Of a stretch of DNA of 64,000 nucleotides, positions 32,558-42,216 are shown piece after piece. Where the stretch lies: the NCBI GenBank assembly GCA_964275345.1, contig CAXYBK010000003.1, positions 620,001 to 684,000 of the forward strand, written 5' to 3'. Below the pieces are notes generated by a model. The model ran no database searches. It was not told the DNA's origin and was given only the letters and a program-made list of their open reading frames with translations. The translations under genes were made by a program, and so were the position numbers. The number at the start of each line of letters is the position of its first letter. Position 1 is the stretch's first letter. Source of the DNA: MED-G78 sp964275345. GTDB taxonomy: Bacteria; Pseudomonadota; Gammaproteobacteria; Magnimaribacterales; D2472.

Positions 32558-33205
32558 ATGGCAGAATATAGTAATGATGAAGAAAGACTCCTTGCGATAG
32601 TTGATTTTTTTAAGCACTATCGAAATCTAATACTTTCTATTTTAATATCTATTTCAGCTATAGGTGTTGGAGTTTATGGCATCAAATATACTCAAGATTC
32701 TAAAAATAGCTCCGCAGCTATTGTTTATAGCGAGTGGATAGAAGTTATATCTAATGAAGAAAATAACATAATTAATGATAATGAATCATTCAATATTTTA
32801 ATTAATGAATATGCCTCTACTGGTTTTGCTCAACTCGCGATGCTTAAAAAAGCATCGGCTCTTGCTTCTAACTCTCAATTAGATGAAAGCAAAGCCTATT
32901 TTGAAGACTTAATTGATAATTCAAGTGGATTTTTTGGTAATCCCTTGGTGAATAAAATGTCCAGAGTTAGTCTAGCAAGAATTTTAATTGCAGAATCTAA
33001 TTATGTTGATGCATTGAATTCAATTGAAAGTTTGATGACTGGATCTGATCCTTTGGTAAATGAATTAGCAGGTGACGCTTTGGCAGGACAGAAAAAAAAT
33101 ATCCTTGCAATTGATCAATATAATTTAGCTAGAGATTTGTATGATGACGATGCATCAAAAAATATAATTGTTATGAAACTTAATAATATTCAACAGGTCT
33201 TATAA
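32558..33205 (+). CDS. yfgM: YfgM-like membrane-anchored TPR protein
   Basis: A 215-residue protein with a cytoplasmic start (NDEERLLAIVDFFKHYRNLI), one transmembrane helix (about 25-45) and a periplasmic helical repeat domain. This layout and its position before bamB match YfgM, an ancillary factor of the Sec translocon and periplasmic chaperone network. Sequence similarity within the family is low, so the call rests partly on context. AAGGA lies before the ATG. Confidence 0.88.
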   Translation: MAEYSNDEERLLAIVDFFKHYRNLILSILISISAIGVGVYGIKYTQDSKNSSAAIVYSEWIEVISNEENNIINDNESFNILINEYASTGFAQLAMLKKASALASNSQLDESKAYFEDLIDNSSGFFGNPLVNKMSRVSLARILIAESNYVDALNSIESLMTGSDPLVNELAGDALAGQKKNILAIDQYNLARDLYDDDASKNIIVMKLNNIQQVL

Positions 33206-33211
33206 ATAACT

Positions 33212-34465
33212 ATGAAATATTTATCACATTTATTAATTCTTATTTTTTTGAGTTCGTGCACAAGTATGGCATTTTGGGATAATGCAGAAGAAGAGGCTCA
33301 ACCTAAAGAGCCTAGGAGCTTTCTTGATATAATAACTTTCTGGGATAATGGGACTGAAGAAGTCGATCCAAGTGAGCCCAAAACTTTAAACGAAATCTCT
33401 AATCAAGAAGAACTTATTCTGAATTGGGAACTCACTCTACCGTCTGACAGAAGCGCAGCAGACTTTATTCCAAATTTTTCAGGCAAAGGCGATAATAAAT
33501 TGGGTTCGTTTTTACCGGCTTTTATAGGAAACACTATATTTATTGCTAATGGTAATGGAACTGTAGGATCTTTTAATCAGGACTCTGGTGATGAAAATTG
33601 GGTAGTGAATGTTTCACCTCTAGCATCTGGAGTATCTGCAGGATTTGGAATTCTTATTGTTGCTGGTTCCCAGGGTCAATTAATATGTTTATCACAAGAT
33701 GACGGTTCGACTATTTGGTCTGTAGATGTTGGAAGTGAGATTCTTGCACCTGCTGCTCTTGATGCAAAATTAGTTATTGTAAAAACAAGTTCAGGCGAGC
33801 TTAATGCTTACAATATATCCAATGGGTTGAGAGAGTGGTCTTATAGATCGCAATTACCTACACTTACTTTGCGAGGAAGTAGCCCACCTGTTATTGAAGA
33901 AGGAATTGTTTATGCTGCATTTGATAATGGTAGATTAGGAGCATTTCAAGTTAGTACAGGATTCTTGGTGTGGGATGGAGCTATATCTTATGTTGAAGGC
34001 ACATCTGAGCTAGATAATATGATTGATGCAGATGCCGCTCCAGTTCTTGAAGGTGGACTTTTATTTATTGCTAACTATCAAGGACAAATAGCTGCATTTG
34101 ATCCAGCTCAAAGAAGAATAGTATGGGCAGAAGAAGCCTCATCTTTTTACTCGCCTATCATTTCAAAAGGAGTTATGGCTGTTCTTGAAACCGATTCAAC
34201 TTTTAAAACTTATTCTACTAAAACTTTCATGCCATCTTGGACAAATGAAGACTACTATCTGAGAGAGCTATCAAATGCTGATACATACAAGGGTAGTATT
34301 GTAGTAGGTGATTTTGAAGGATACGTGCACCTTATCAATACATTAAATGGCACAACAACCAGCAGAATTAAATTAACACGAAGTCCAATTAAGTCTATTA
34401 TTGCTAGAGCTAACAATATATATATTGTCGATGAGCAATTTAATTTATATTCAGTTAGTCACTAG
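33212..34465 (+). CDS. bamB: outer-membrane assembly lipoprotein BamB
   Basis: BamB is the beta-propeller lipoprotein of the BAM complex. The signal ends in LSSC, and the C-terminal domain (about 70-417) contains PQQ-like blades (NGTVGSFNQDSGDENWVVNV; SQGQLICLSQDDGSTIWSVD; YQGQIAAFDPAQRRIVW). Between them lies a 22-residue segment present twice in tandem (20-41 and 42-63), not expected in BamB. Total length 417 exceeds E. coli BamB (392) by about the size of this insert. It sits between yfgM and der as usual. Confidence 0.94.
   Translation: MKYLSHLLILIFLSSCTSMAFWDNAEEEAQPKEPRSFLDIITFWDNGTEEVDPSEPKTLNEISNQEELILNWELTLPSDRSAADFIPNFSGKGDNKLGSFLPAFIGNTIFIANGNGTVGSFNQDSGDENWVVNVSPLASGVSAGFGILIVAGSQGQLICLSQDDGSTIWSVDVGSEILAPAALDAKLVIVKTSSGELNAYNISNGLREWSYRSQLPTLTLRGSSPPVIEEGIVYAAFDNGRLGAFQVSTGFLVWDGAISYVEGTSELDNMIDADAAPVLEGGLLFIANYQGQIAAFDPAQRRIVWAEEASSFYSPIISKGVMAVLETDSTFKTYSTKTFMPSWTNEDYYLRELSNADTYKGSIVVGDFEGYVHLINTLNGTTTSRIKLTRSPIKSIIARANNIYIVDEQFNLYSVSH
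33269..33400 (+). repeat. tandem 66-base duplication in bamB
   Basis: Codons 20-41 and 42-63 of bamB encode two similar 22-residue units, each running FWDN, acidic residues, P-x-EP, then a short hydrophobic end (first FWDNAEEEAQPKEPRSFLDI, second FWDNGTEEVDPSEPKTLNEI). The bases have diverged, so the duplication is not recent and the protein sequence appears maintained. Confidence 0.85.
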
Positions 34466-34479
34466 AATGCTACAAAAAA

Positions 34480-35859
34480 ATGTTTACCTCAATAGCAATA
34501 ATTGGCCGTCCTAACGTAGGCAAATCAACACTTTTTAATAAACTTACAAAAACAAGGGAAGCAATTGTTTCTGATTTTCCTGGGCTTACAAAAGATAGAA
34601 ATTATGGTTATATCAAACTTGGAAGTATAAAAAGCTTTATTATTGATACTGGCGGTATTGGAAAAGATGAATCTAATTTGTCTCAAAACATATCAGAACA
34701 AGCCTGGATGGCAGCAAATGAATGTAACCTCATCTTATTTCTTGTAGATGGATCTGAAAATCTAACCTCAGAGGATTTTGATATTTTAAGCAGCTTAAGA
34801 AAGTTAAATAAACCATTTATAACTTTGTTAAATAAATCTGATAAATCGTCTAAATCAGAAGCTTTAAATGATATTTCTTCTAAAGGTATAAAAGATTATC
34901 TTGATATAAGTGCAGAGCATTCAAGAGGCTTAGATGACCTAAAAAAGCTTTTAATTAAAATGCTACCTGAAAAAACTGATGAAACAGTTCCTGATGGAAA
35001 GAAGATAGCAGTCCTTGGAAGGCCAAATGCTGGTAAATCTACATTTATAAATAATTTTATCAAAGAAGATAGATTGGTAGTTTCTGAAGTTGCAGGAACA
35101 ACCATCGATGCTATAAGAATACCATTCACTATAGATGGTAACGAGTTTGTTTTTATAGATACAGCTGGAATCAGAAAGGGATATAAACAAAATCATAAAG
35201 TTGAATACTTTTCATATGTTCGAGCTATGCATGCTGTGGAAGAAAGCGATGTTATTTTATTTTTAGTTGACTCAGAAGAAAGTATTGTCGATCAAGATCT
35301 CAAGCTTATTAATATAATAGCTGAACAAGGTAAGCCGCTCTTAATTGGTTTAAATAAAGTTGATCTTTTAACTAGACCAGAAAGATCTGAAATATACGAG
35401 ACAAAAAGAATGCAATCTAACTTTTTAAAAGATTTTGTCAAAGTAGAAGTATCAGGGATGAAGGGCTTAGGATTTAAAAGACTTTTTAGAATCCTTAATA
35501 GCCTTATAAATAAATCACAAACTAACTATTCAACTGCATTACTAAATAAACACTTAAATAAATTTATAGAAAGAAGTGCGCCACCATCTGTAGGAGGTCG
35601 TCAGCTTAAATTAAGATATGTTCACTTCGGAGGAACTCAGCCTACAACTCTAATCATTCATTCTAATCAGGATAAGAAGATTCCTGCTAACTATAAAAGA
35701 TACTTGGAAAACTCATTTAGAGAAGAATTAGGTTTAAAAAGCATTCAGTTAAGAATTATTTTTAGAAAATCTGATAATCCTTTTGAAGGAAAAGTTAATA
35801 AATTAACTGATAGACAAATCAAGAAGAAGAAAAGGTTGATGAAGCACGTAAAAAAATAG
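34480..35859 (+). CDS. der: ribosome assembly GTPase Der
   Basis: Der (EngA) has two tandem GTPase domains and a KH-like domain and is needed for 50S assembly. The two P-loops are GRPNVGKSTLFN (residues 8-19) and GRPNAGKSTFIN (about 182-193). The NKSD and NKVD base-recognition motifs and two DTAG/DTGG switch regions are visible. The C-terminus is very basic (KKKKRLMKHVKK). Length 459 is typical. It ends the ispG-der run and is followed by a 230-base spacer. Confidence 0.97.
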   Translation: MFTSIAIIGRPNVGKSTLFNKLTKTREAIVSDFPGLTKDRNYGYIKLGSIKSFIIDTGGIGKDESNLSQNISEQAWMAANECNLILFLVDGSENLTSEDFDILSSLRKLNKPFITLLNKSDKSSKSEALNDISSKGIKDYLDISAEHSRGLDDLKKLLIKMLPEKTDETVPDGKKIAVLGRPNAGKSTFINNFIKEDRLVVSEVAGTTIDAIRIPFTIDGNEFVFIDTAGIRKGYKQNHKVEYFSYVRAMHAVEESDVILFLVDSEESIVDQDLKLINIIAEQGKPLLIGLNKVDLLTRPERSEIYETKRMQSNFLKDFVKVEVSGMKGLGFKRLFRILNSLINKSQTNYSTALLNKHLNKFIERSAPPSVGGRQLKLRYVHFGGTQPTTLIIHSNQDKKIPANYKRYLENSFREELGLKSIQLRIIFRKSDNPFEGKVNKLTDRQIKKKKRLMKHVKK

Positions 35860-35958
35860 ATCACAAATCTTATTAATATTCATAGATAGACCAAATTTGT
35901 AGCATAACTACATAAAATAACTAGTTACAAATGCTTATTTACAGGTTTTTTTATATAT

Positions 35959-35987
35959 TTGACATAATTTATCTTCTCTCTGAGAAT
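35959..35987 (+). promoter_or_regulatory. candidate sdh promoter in the der-sdhC spacer
   Basis: The spacer 35860-36089 is the largest non-coding stretch in the window. TTGACA (35959-35964), a 17-base spacer and GAGAAT (35982-35987) form a plausible promoter for the sdh-suc genes, giving a leader of about 95 bases. A second TATAAT (36044-36049) has no good -35. A short dyad (TGTAG, CATAA, CTACA) near 35898-35912 could be a protein site. Nothing in it looks like a coding gene or a known RNA. Confidence 0.45.
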
Positions 35988-36089
35988 CCTCACTACAAAA
36001 TTATTATATTGCAAATAAATAAGATTTTGTTTAAACAATTCCGTATAATTAGTTTGTAATTTGGATGTATAAGGGAACATTTGTTACTA

Positions 36090-36476
36090 ATGAAAAATGA
36101 CCATAGACCAGTCAATATAAATTTAATTAAGATAAAGCTTCCGATTTCAGCTTTAACTTCAATAACGCATAGATTAGCAGGCATGTATATTTTTTTTATA
36201 ACATACCCTTTATCAGTTTTTTTGTTCTATTTATCAATATCTAGCTCAGAAAGCTTTATAAATTTAACAAATATACTAATAAACAGTATTTATATATCAA
36301 CATTTGTTGCTTTTAGTTATTTAGTTCTTTGGTACCATATTTTAACTGGAGTTAGACACTTAATAATGGATATGCATATTGGTGAATCACTAGAGGCTAG
36401 TAAGTACTCATCTATTTTAGTGCTACTCTTATGGGCTCTTTCTGTAATTGCTACCTTTACGGTGATGTTTGTATGA
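36090..36476 (+). CDS. sdhC: succinate dehydrogenase cytochrome b556 subunit
   Basis: A 128-residue inner-membrane anchor of complex II with three transmembrane helices. The N-terminal DHRPVNINLIKIKLPISALTS and ITHRLAG match SdhC, including the Ser and Arg near the quinone site, and the heme-ligand region is WYHILTGVRHLIMD. I use ATG 36090; the in-frame TTG 36081 would add three residues and lies closer to AAGGGA (36071-36076). The first gene of sdhCDAB-sucAB-lpdA-sucCD; its stop overlaps sdhD. Confidence 0.94.
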   Translation: MKNDHRPVNINLIKIKLPISALTSITHRLAGMYIFFITYPLSVFLFYLSISSSESFINLTNILINSIYISTFVAFSYLVLWYHILTGVRHLIMDMHIGESLEASKYSSILVLLLWALSVIATFTVMFV

Positions 36477-36832
36477 AAGGTTCAACTATCTGGTATCTTC
36501 AAAGATGTAGTTCAATTTTGATACTTTTATATGTACTTTATGTAGTTGTATTTATTATTTCTTCTCCACCAATACTTTATAGTGACTGGATGGTGTTCGT
36601 GAGTTCTTATATTTTTAAAATTACAACTTCCTTAGCATTTATGAGTATTCTTATTCATGCATTTTTAGGTTTGTGGACAATTGGAACTGATTATTTAACA
36701 CCAAGAACATTAGGATTTTTAAATCTAGCTTTGTCCAGAATCGCTGACACTTCAAGACTTTTATATAATATTTTTTTTACAGTTTTAGGTTTATTTTTAT
36801 ACTTATTTTTACTTTTTCTTATCTGGATATAG
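36473..36832 (+). CDS. sdhD: succinate dehydrogenase membrane anchor SdhD
   Basis: A 119-residue hydrophobic protein with three helices, containing WYLQRCSSILILLYVLYVV at the start and ILIHAFLGLWTIGTDYL, with the histidine that can ligate heme b and the tyrosine-like quinone region. The ATG at 36473 overlaps the sdhC stop (ATGA). An earlier ATG at 36431 in the same frame would extend it into sdhC by 14 cysteine-rich residues that look unlike SdhD. It lies between sdhC and sdhA as in other proteobacteria. Confidence 0.92.
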   Translation: MKGSTIWYLQRCSSILILLYVLYVVVFIISSPPILYSDWMVFVSSYIFKITTSLAFMSILIHAFLGLWTIGTDYLTPRTLGFLNLALSRIADTSRLLYNIFFTVLGLFLYLFLLFLIWI

Positions 36833-36836
36833 ATTT

Positions 36837-38624
36837 ATGACAAATACCATTAATGCTAATAATATCAAAACATTAGAATTTGATGCCTTGATTATAGGTG
36901 GAGGTGGCTCAGGAATGAGAACTTCGTTAGAGCTTGCCAAGTCTGGATTAAAAACTGCAGTAGTTTCAAAAGTCTTTCCAACTAGATCTCATACAGTTTC
37001 AGCCCAGGGTGGAATTACTTGTGCCATTCAAAGCGCGGATCCAAATGACGACTGGAGATGGCATATGTACGATACCGTTAAAGGTGCTGATTTTATTGGA
37101 GATCAGGATGCTATTGAATATATGTGTTCCGAGGGACCTAAGGCTGTTTTTGAACTAGAGCATATGGGTTTGCCTTTTTCTAGATTTGATAATGGAAGAA
37201 TTTATCAAAGACCTTTTGGAGGACAATCTAAAGATTTTGGAAATGGAGGCCAGGCTGCTAGAACTTGTGCAGCTGCTGACAGAACAGGACATGCTCTTCT
37301 TCATACCTTATATCAAAATAATGTAAAAGAAGGTTCAAATTTTCTAAATGAATGGTTTGCTGTAGATCTTGTAAAGAATTCAAAAAACGAGGTTACTGGA
37401 GTTATTGCTTTTTCCATAGAATCAGGAGAAGTTGCTCACTTAAAAGCTCAGGCTACGGTTCTTGCTACAGGTGGAGCTGGAAGAATTTATGCATCAACTA
37501 CTAATGCATTGATTAATACCGGAGATGGTCTTGGTATGAGTTTACGTTCTGGTTTTGCAGCTCAAGATATGGAAATGTGGCAGTTCCATCCAACAGGTAT
37601 ATATGGAGCAGGCTCTCTAGTTACAGAAGGTTGCAGAGGTGAAGGTGGTTACCTTATTAATGGAGAGGGTGAAAGGTTTATGGAAAGGTATGCTCCTAAT
37701 GTAAAAGATTTAGCTGGGCGTGACGTTGTTGCTAGATCTATGGTCCTAGAGATCTTAGAAGGCAGGGGATGTGGAGAGAATAAAGATCATGTCTTTCTAA
37801 AACTAGATCATCTAGGCGCAGATGTTTTAAATTCTAAATTACCTGGTATATGCGAACTATCCAAAACCTTTGCTCATGTAGATCCTATATATCATCCAAT
37901 TCCTGTTGTCCCAACTTGTCATTATATGATGGGAGGTACTCCAACAAACATCCATGGCCAAGCTTTTACTAGAATTAATTCTGAAGATGTAATTGTTCCA
38001 GGTTTATTTGCCGCTGGTGAAGCAGCATGTGTTTCAGTTCATGGAGCTAATAGGTTAGGTGGTAATTCATTACTTGACCTGGTGGTATTTGGAAGAGCTG
38101 CTGGAATGTTCATTCAAAAAGAACTCAAGTCTGGCGGTGGTGTTGATTCAGCATCTAATTCAGATATAGATAATTCTTTAGAAAGGCTCAATAGATTAAA
38201 TGAATCAAACACTGGTTATGAGGTCGCTTCAGTAAAAAAAGAACTTCAAACTTGCATGCAAAATTATTTTGGAGTTTTTAGAAGAGGAGAGTTCATGGAG
38301 AAAGGAGTCTCAGAGCTAGAGGAAATTAGAAATAAAGCTGAAAATATTTATTTAAGTGATAAGAGTGCTGCCTTTAATACAAGTAGAGTTGAGGCTTTAG
38401 AGTTACAAAATTTAGTAGAGGTTGCAGAAGCAACAGCTATTTCTGCATTACACAGAAATGAAAGTAGAGGTGCGCATGCTAGAGACGATTTCCCAGAAAG
38501 AGATGATGAAAACTGGCTATGCCATTCTGTGTTTGATCCAAATGATAAATCTCTTTCAAAAAGAGTTGTAAATTTTGCACCAAATACTATGGAGGCCTTT
38601 CCTCCAAAAGTAAGAGTTTATTAG
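36837..38624 (+). CDS. sdhA: succinate dehydrogenase flavoprotein
   Basis: The 595-residue catalytic subunit of complex II. It shows the FAD-binding GGGGSGMRTSLELAKSGL, the covalent-FAD histidine in TRSHTVSAQGGI, the active-site HPTGIYGAGSLVTEGCRGEG, and the HYMMGGTPTN and HGANRLGGNSLLDLVVFG motifs. Length agrees with E. coli (588). It follows sdhD by four bases and precedes sdhB by nine. Confidence 0.98.
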   Translation: MTNTINANNIKTLEFDALIIGGGGSGMRTSLELAKSGLKTAVVSKVFPTRSHTVSAQGGITCAIQSADPNDDWRWHMYDTVKGADFIGDQDAIEYMCSEGPKAVFELEHMGLPFSRFDNGRIYQRPFGGQSKDFGNGGQAARTCAAADRTGHALLHTLYQNNVKEGSNFLNEWFAVDLVKNSKNEVTGVIAFSIESGEVAHLKAQATVLATGGAGRIYASTTNALINTGDGLGMSLRSGFAAQDMEMWQFHPTGIYGAGSLVTEGCRGEGGYLINGEGERFMERYAPNVKDLAGRDVVARSMVLEILEGRGCGENKDHVFLKLDHLGADVLNSKLPGICELSKTFAHVDPIYHPIPVVPTCHYMMGGTPTNIHGQAFTRINSEDVIVPGLFAAGEAACVSVHGANRLGGNSLLDLVVFGRAAGMFIQKELKSGGGVDSASNSDIDNSLERLNRLNESNTGYEVASVKKELQTCMQNYFGVFRRGEFMEKGVSELEEIRNKAENIYLSDKSAAFNTSRVEALELQNLVEVAEATAISALHRNESRGAHARDDFPERDDENWLCHSVFDPNDKSLSKRVVNFAPNTMEAFPPKVRVY

Positions 38625-38633
38625 GAACTATTT

Positions 38634-39374
38634 ATGTTAAACATCAATATATACAGATATAACCCAGAGGAAGATAAGTTTCCCTACATGAAGAACTATG
38701 AGATCGAAAAACCTCAAAAAGATATTATGGTTTTAGATCTCCTTCATCTTTTGAAGGAAAGTGATTCATCCTTATCATTTAGAAGATCTTGCAGAGAAGG
38801 TGTATGCGGTTCAGATGGGATGAACATTAATGGCAAAAATGGTTTGGCGTGCATTACAGCTTTATCTGAAGTTTTAAAAGGAGATAGGATTGATATAAGA
38901 CCATTACCTGGACTTCCAGTCATAAGAGATCTAGTTGTTGATATGACGCAATTTTATAATCAGTATGAAAAAATTAAACCTTTTCTTCAAAATGATACTA
39001 ATCCTCCTGAGCAAGAGCGTCTTCAATCTCCAGCAGATAGGGATAAACTGGACGGATTATATGAATGTATACTTTGTGCATGCTGCTCAACTAGCTGCCC
39101 TTCTTTTTGGTGGAACCCAGATAAATTTGTTGGACCAGCCGCTTTATTGCAAGCATACAGATTTCTAGCAGATACACGAGACTTAGAAAAAGATAGCAGG
39201 TTAGATGATTTAGCTGACCCTTTTAGTGTTTATAGATGCCATGGAATTATGAATTGTGTTGCAGCTTGCCCGAAAGGACTAAATCCAAATAAAGCTATTG
39301 GTGAAATAAAAACAATGTTACTTAAAGGTAAAAATTCAAAAAATATAATTGCATCAGACGGAGTAACTGCATAA
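38634..39374 (+). CDS. sdhB: succinate dehydrogenase iron-sulfur subunit
   Basis: A 246-residue protein carrying the three clusters of complex II. The [2Fe-2S] ligands are in RSCREGVCGSDGMNI with a later cysteine (GLACITA). The [4Fe-4S] and [3Fe-4S] ligands are in CILCACCSTSCPSFWWN and CHGIMNCVAACPKGLNP. Its clusters presumably come from the Isc system encoded 12 kb upstream. It ends eight bases before sucA. Confidence 0.98.
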   Translation: MLNINIYRYNPEEDKFPYMKNYEIEKPQKDIMVLDLLHLLKESDSSLSFRRSCREGVCGSDGMNINGKNGLACITALSEVLKGDRIDIRPLPGLPVIRDLVVDMTQFYNQYEKIKPFLQNDTNPPEQERLQSPADRDKLDGLYECILCACCSTSCPSFWWNPDKFVGPAALLQAYRFLADTRDLEKDSRLDDLADPFSVYRCHGIMNCVAACPKGLNPNKAIGEIKTMLLKGKNSKNIIASDGVTA

Positions 39375-39381
39375 AAAAATA

Positions 39382-42216
39382 ATGAATTACGATATGGAAA
39401 AACTTTGGAAAGATTCTCATACCTCTGCTGGGCACTCATCTTATCTAGAGGGTTTATATGAGTCATATCTTGAAAACCCAGCTAGCGTTTCAATAGAATG
39501 GAAAAATTTTTTCGATGAATTGCCTGATAATAATGGGACTCATAAAGATATCTCTCATAAGAATATTATCAATGCATATAAAAATCATAGAAGAGTTTTA
39601 TCAAGCTCTTCATCAACAAATGAGATAAATGATAAACAAGTTAGGGTTGTTCAGCTCATCCAGGCATATAGAAATAGAGGACATCAAGCTGCCAAGTTAG
39701 ATCCATTAGGAATGATGGAAAGAGAATTAGTTCCAGATTTAACTCTTGAATATCATGGTCTATCAAAGGACGATCTTAAGACAATCTTTAAAACAGATAC
39801 ATTAGAAATTGGAACGGATGAGGCGAGTTTACAAGATATAATTGATGCACTTCAGTCAATTTATTGTGGCGAGCTAGGAATTGAATACAACTATATTGTT
39901 AATACTGAAGAGAGAAAGTGGTTTCAAGGTATTTTAGAGCCAAACCTTGGCCAATGTTCATTTAAGAGTGATGAAAAAAAATATATATTCAATCGGTTAA
40001 ATTCTGCAGAGGGTTTAGCAAAGTTTCTTGCTGCAAAATATCCTGGCATGAAACGTTTTGGTATTGATGGATGTGAGTCCTTAATACCTCTTGTAGACTC
40101 CTTAATACAAAATTGTGGAATGCTTGGAGCTAAACAAATATGTTTTGGTATGGCTCATAGAGGCAGACTAAACTTACTTGTAAATGTTCTTGGTAAAACC
40201 CCATCTGAATTATTTTCAGCTTTTGAGGAAGATGTGGAATTAACTGGAGCAAACACTGGAGATGTTAAATATCATCTTGGTTTTTCTTCAAATCTACTTA
40301 CACCTAAAGGTGAAGTGCATGTTTCTCTATTTAATAATCCTTCTCATCTTGAAATAGTAGATCCAGTAGTTCTTGGATCTGTTCGTGCCAGACAAGATAG
40401 ATTATATGATGAGAATAGAGAACAGGTTATTCCAATTCTTATTCATGGAGATGCATCTTTTTCTGGCCAAGGTGTAGTGATGGAATCTCTTCAAATGTCG
40501 CAAACTAGAGGTTATGGGGTTGGTGGAACTTTACATGTAATAGTCAATAATCAAATAGGATTTACTACCAGTTATAAATATGATGCAAGGTCAACTGAAT
40601 ACTCAACAGATGTGGCTAAGATGATAGAAGCACCAATTATTCATGTTAATGGTGATAATCCAGAAATGGTTGTTCACGCTGCACAAATAGCATGTGAATA
40701 TAGGCATAAGTTTGGTAAAGATATAATTTTAGATTTATTTTGTTACCGAAGACGAGGTCACAATGAAGCAGATGATCCATCTGCAACACAGCCCTTAATG
40801 TACGAAAAGATTGCTAAACATCCTTCAGTATTAAAAATTTATGAAGAAAAATTAATCTCACAAAATATCATTACCCAGTCAGATTCTAAAAATTTCCAAA
40901 AAGAATATAGAGATTCTCTAGAGCAAGGAGCCTCAGTAGTTAAAAATCTTGCTTTAAAACCAAATGATGATCTTTGGTTTGATTGGTCTGCTTATTTAAA
41001 TCAAACATGGTGGCAGGATATAGATACAACATTTAATAAAAATCAATTTTTAGAATTATCTGAAGTGATCACTTCAGCTCCAGATGGTTTTAAGCTAGGC
41101 AGACAGGTTAGTAAAGTTTTTGAAGATAGAAAACTTATGGCAGCAGGACAAATACCCATAAACTGGGGTTTTGCTGAGTCAATGGCTTATGCAACATTAT
41201 TATCCGAAGGCTACCCAATTCGCTTGACAGGCCAAGATGTAAGAAGAGGAACATTTTCACATAGGCATGCCGCTATTTATAATGCTAAAGATGGAGTGGG
41301 CCATATACCATTAGTAGATGTAGCTAGAGATAGTTCTACTAGGATGGATATCTATGATTCATTTTTAAGTGAGGAAGCTGTTTTAGGTTTTGAATACGGA
41401 TATTCTGCAACATGGCCTTCAGGTCTTGTAATGTGGGAAGCTCAGTTTGGTGATTTTGTTAATGGTGCTCAAGTTGTAATCGATCAATTTATAGTTTCAG
41501 CAGAACATAAATGGGAGAGGTTATCAGGATTAGTTATGTTGCTACCTCATGGCTTTGAAGGCCAAGGTCCTGAGCATAGTAGCGCGAGATTAGAACGATT
41601 TCTTCAATTATGTGCGGATGGAAATATTGAAGTTTGTGTTCCAAGTACCCCAGCTCAAATATTCCATCTTTTAAGACGTCAGGCTATAAGAAAGATGAGA
41701 AGACCTTTAATTGTTATTTCACCTAAAAGCTTATTAAGAAACCCTGCAGTGACTTCTTCTTTAGCTGAATTAACTGAAGGTGAATTTAAGTGTGTAATAG
41801 ATGATGATCTGAGCAGTAAAAAAGACGTTACAAGAGCTGTAATGTGTTCAGGCAAGATTTACTACGATCTGCTCCAAAAAAGAAATGAAGATAAAATTAA
41901 TGATACGGCACTTATTAGAATTGAGCAGCTTTATTCATTTCCATATGATGACTTAGAAAAGATTTTATCTAATTACCCTAATTTAAATGAATTTATTTGG
42001 TGTCAAGAAGAGCCAGCCAATCAAGGCGCTTGGTTTAGTCATAGACACAGACTTCAAAGGGTTCTTGATAGATTTGAACAGAAAAATGAAATTAAGCTAG
42101 TTAGTAGGCCAGCAGCAGCAGCACCAGCTGTTGGTTTAATGAAATTACACTTAAAACAACAAGAAGAAATAGTATTAAAGGCTTTAAACATTGGGCCTCA
42201 TGGAGAGAAAGAATGA
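39382..42216 (+). CDS. sucA: 2-oxoglutarate dehydrogenase E1
   Basis: The 944-residue thiamine-diphosphate subunit decarboxylates 2-oxoglutarate. The N-terminus (SSYLEGLYESYLENPASVSIEW) resembles the E2-binding segment of E1o. The ThDP region includes GMAHRGRLNLLVNVLGK, HGDASFSGQG and NNQIGFTT, and the second half has LSGQD-like LTGQDVRRGTFSHRHA and LPHGFEGQGPEHSSARLERFLQL. Length matches E. coli (933). The stop overlaps sucB (ATGA). Confidence 0.98.
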   Translation: MNYDMEKLWKDSHTSAGHSSYLEGLYESYLENPASVSIEWKNFFDELPDNNGTHKDISHKNIINAYKNHRRVLSSSSSTNEINDKQVRVVQLIQAYRNRGHQAAKLDPLGMMERELVPDLTLEYHGLSKDDLKTIFKTDTLEIGTDEASLQDIIDALQSIYCGELGIEYNYIVNTEERKWFQGILEPNLGQCSFKSDEKKYIFNRLNSAEGLAKFLAAKYPGMKRFGIDGCESLIPLVDSLIQNCGMLGAKQICFGMAHRGRLNLLVNVLGKTPSELFSAFEEDVELTGANTGDVKYHLGFSSNLLTPKGEVHVSLFNNPSHLEIVDPVVLGSVRARQDRLYDENREQVIPILIHGDASFSGQGVVMESLQMSQTRGYGVGGTLHVIVNNQIGFTTSYKYDARSTEYSTDVAKMIEAPIIHVNGDNPEMVVHAAQIACEYRHKFGKDIILDLFCYRRRGHNEADDPSATQPLMYEKIAKHPSVLKIYEEKLISQNIITQSDSKNFQKEYRDSLEQGASVVKNLALKPNDDLWFDWSAYLNQTWWQDIDTTFNKNQFLELSEVITSAPDGFKLGRQVSKVFEDRKLMAAGQIPINWGFAESMAYATLLSEGYPIRLTGQDVRRGTFSHRHAAIYNAKDGVGHIPLVDVARDSSTRMDIYDSFLSEEAVLGFEYGYSATWPSGLVMWEAQFGDFVNGAQVVIDQFIVSAEHKWERLSGLVMLLPHGFEGQGPEHSSARLERFLQLCADGNIEVCVPSTPAQIFHLLRRQAIRKMRRPLIVISPKSLLRNPAVTSSLAELTEGEFKCVIDDDLSSKKDVTRAVMCSGKIYYDLLQKRNEDKINDTALIRIEQLYSFPYDDLEKILSNYPNLNEFIWCQEEPANQGAWFSHRHRLQRVLDRFEQKNEIKLVSRPAAAAPAVGLMKLHLKQQEEIVLKALNIGPHGEKE

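Noticed and set aside
35993..36184. Reverse-strand open frame of 63 codons in the der-sdhC spacer
   Set aside because: It overlaps the start of sdhC, has no ribosome binding site and no recognisable protein features.
36431..36472. Upstream ATG extending SdhD by 14 residues
   Set aside because: The extension is cysteine-rich and unlike SdhD; the ATGA overlap at 36473 is the usual arrangement.
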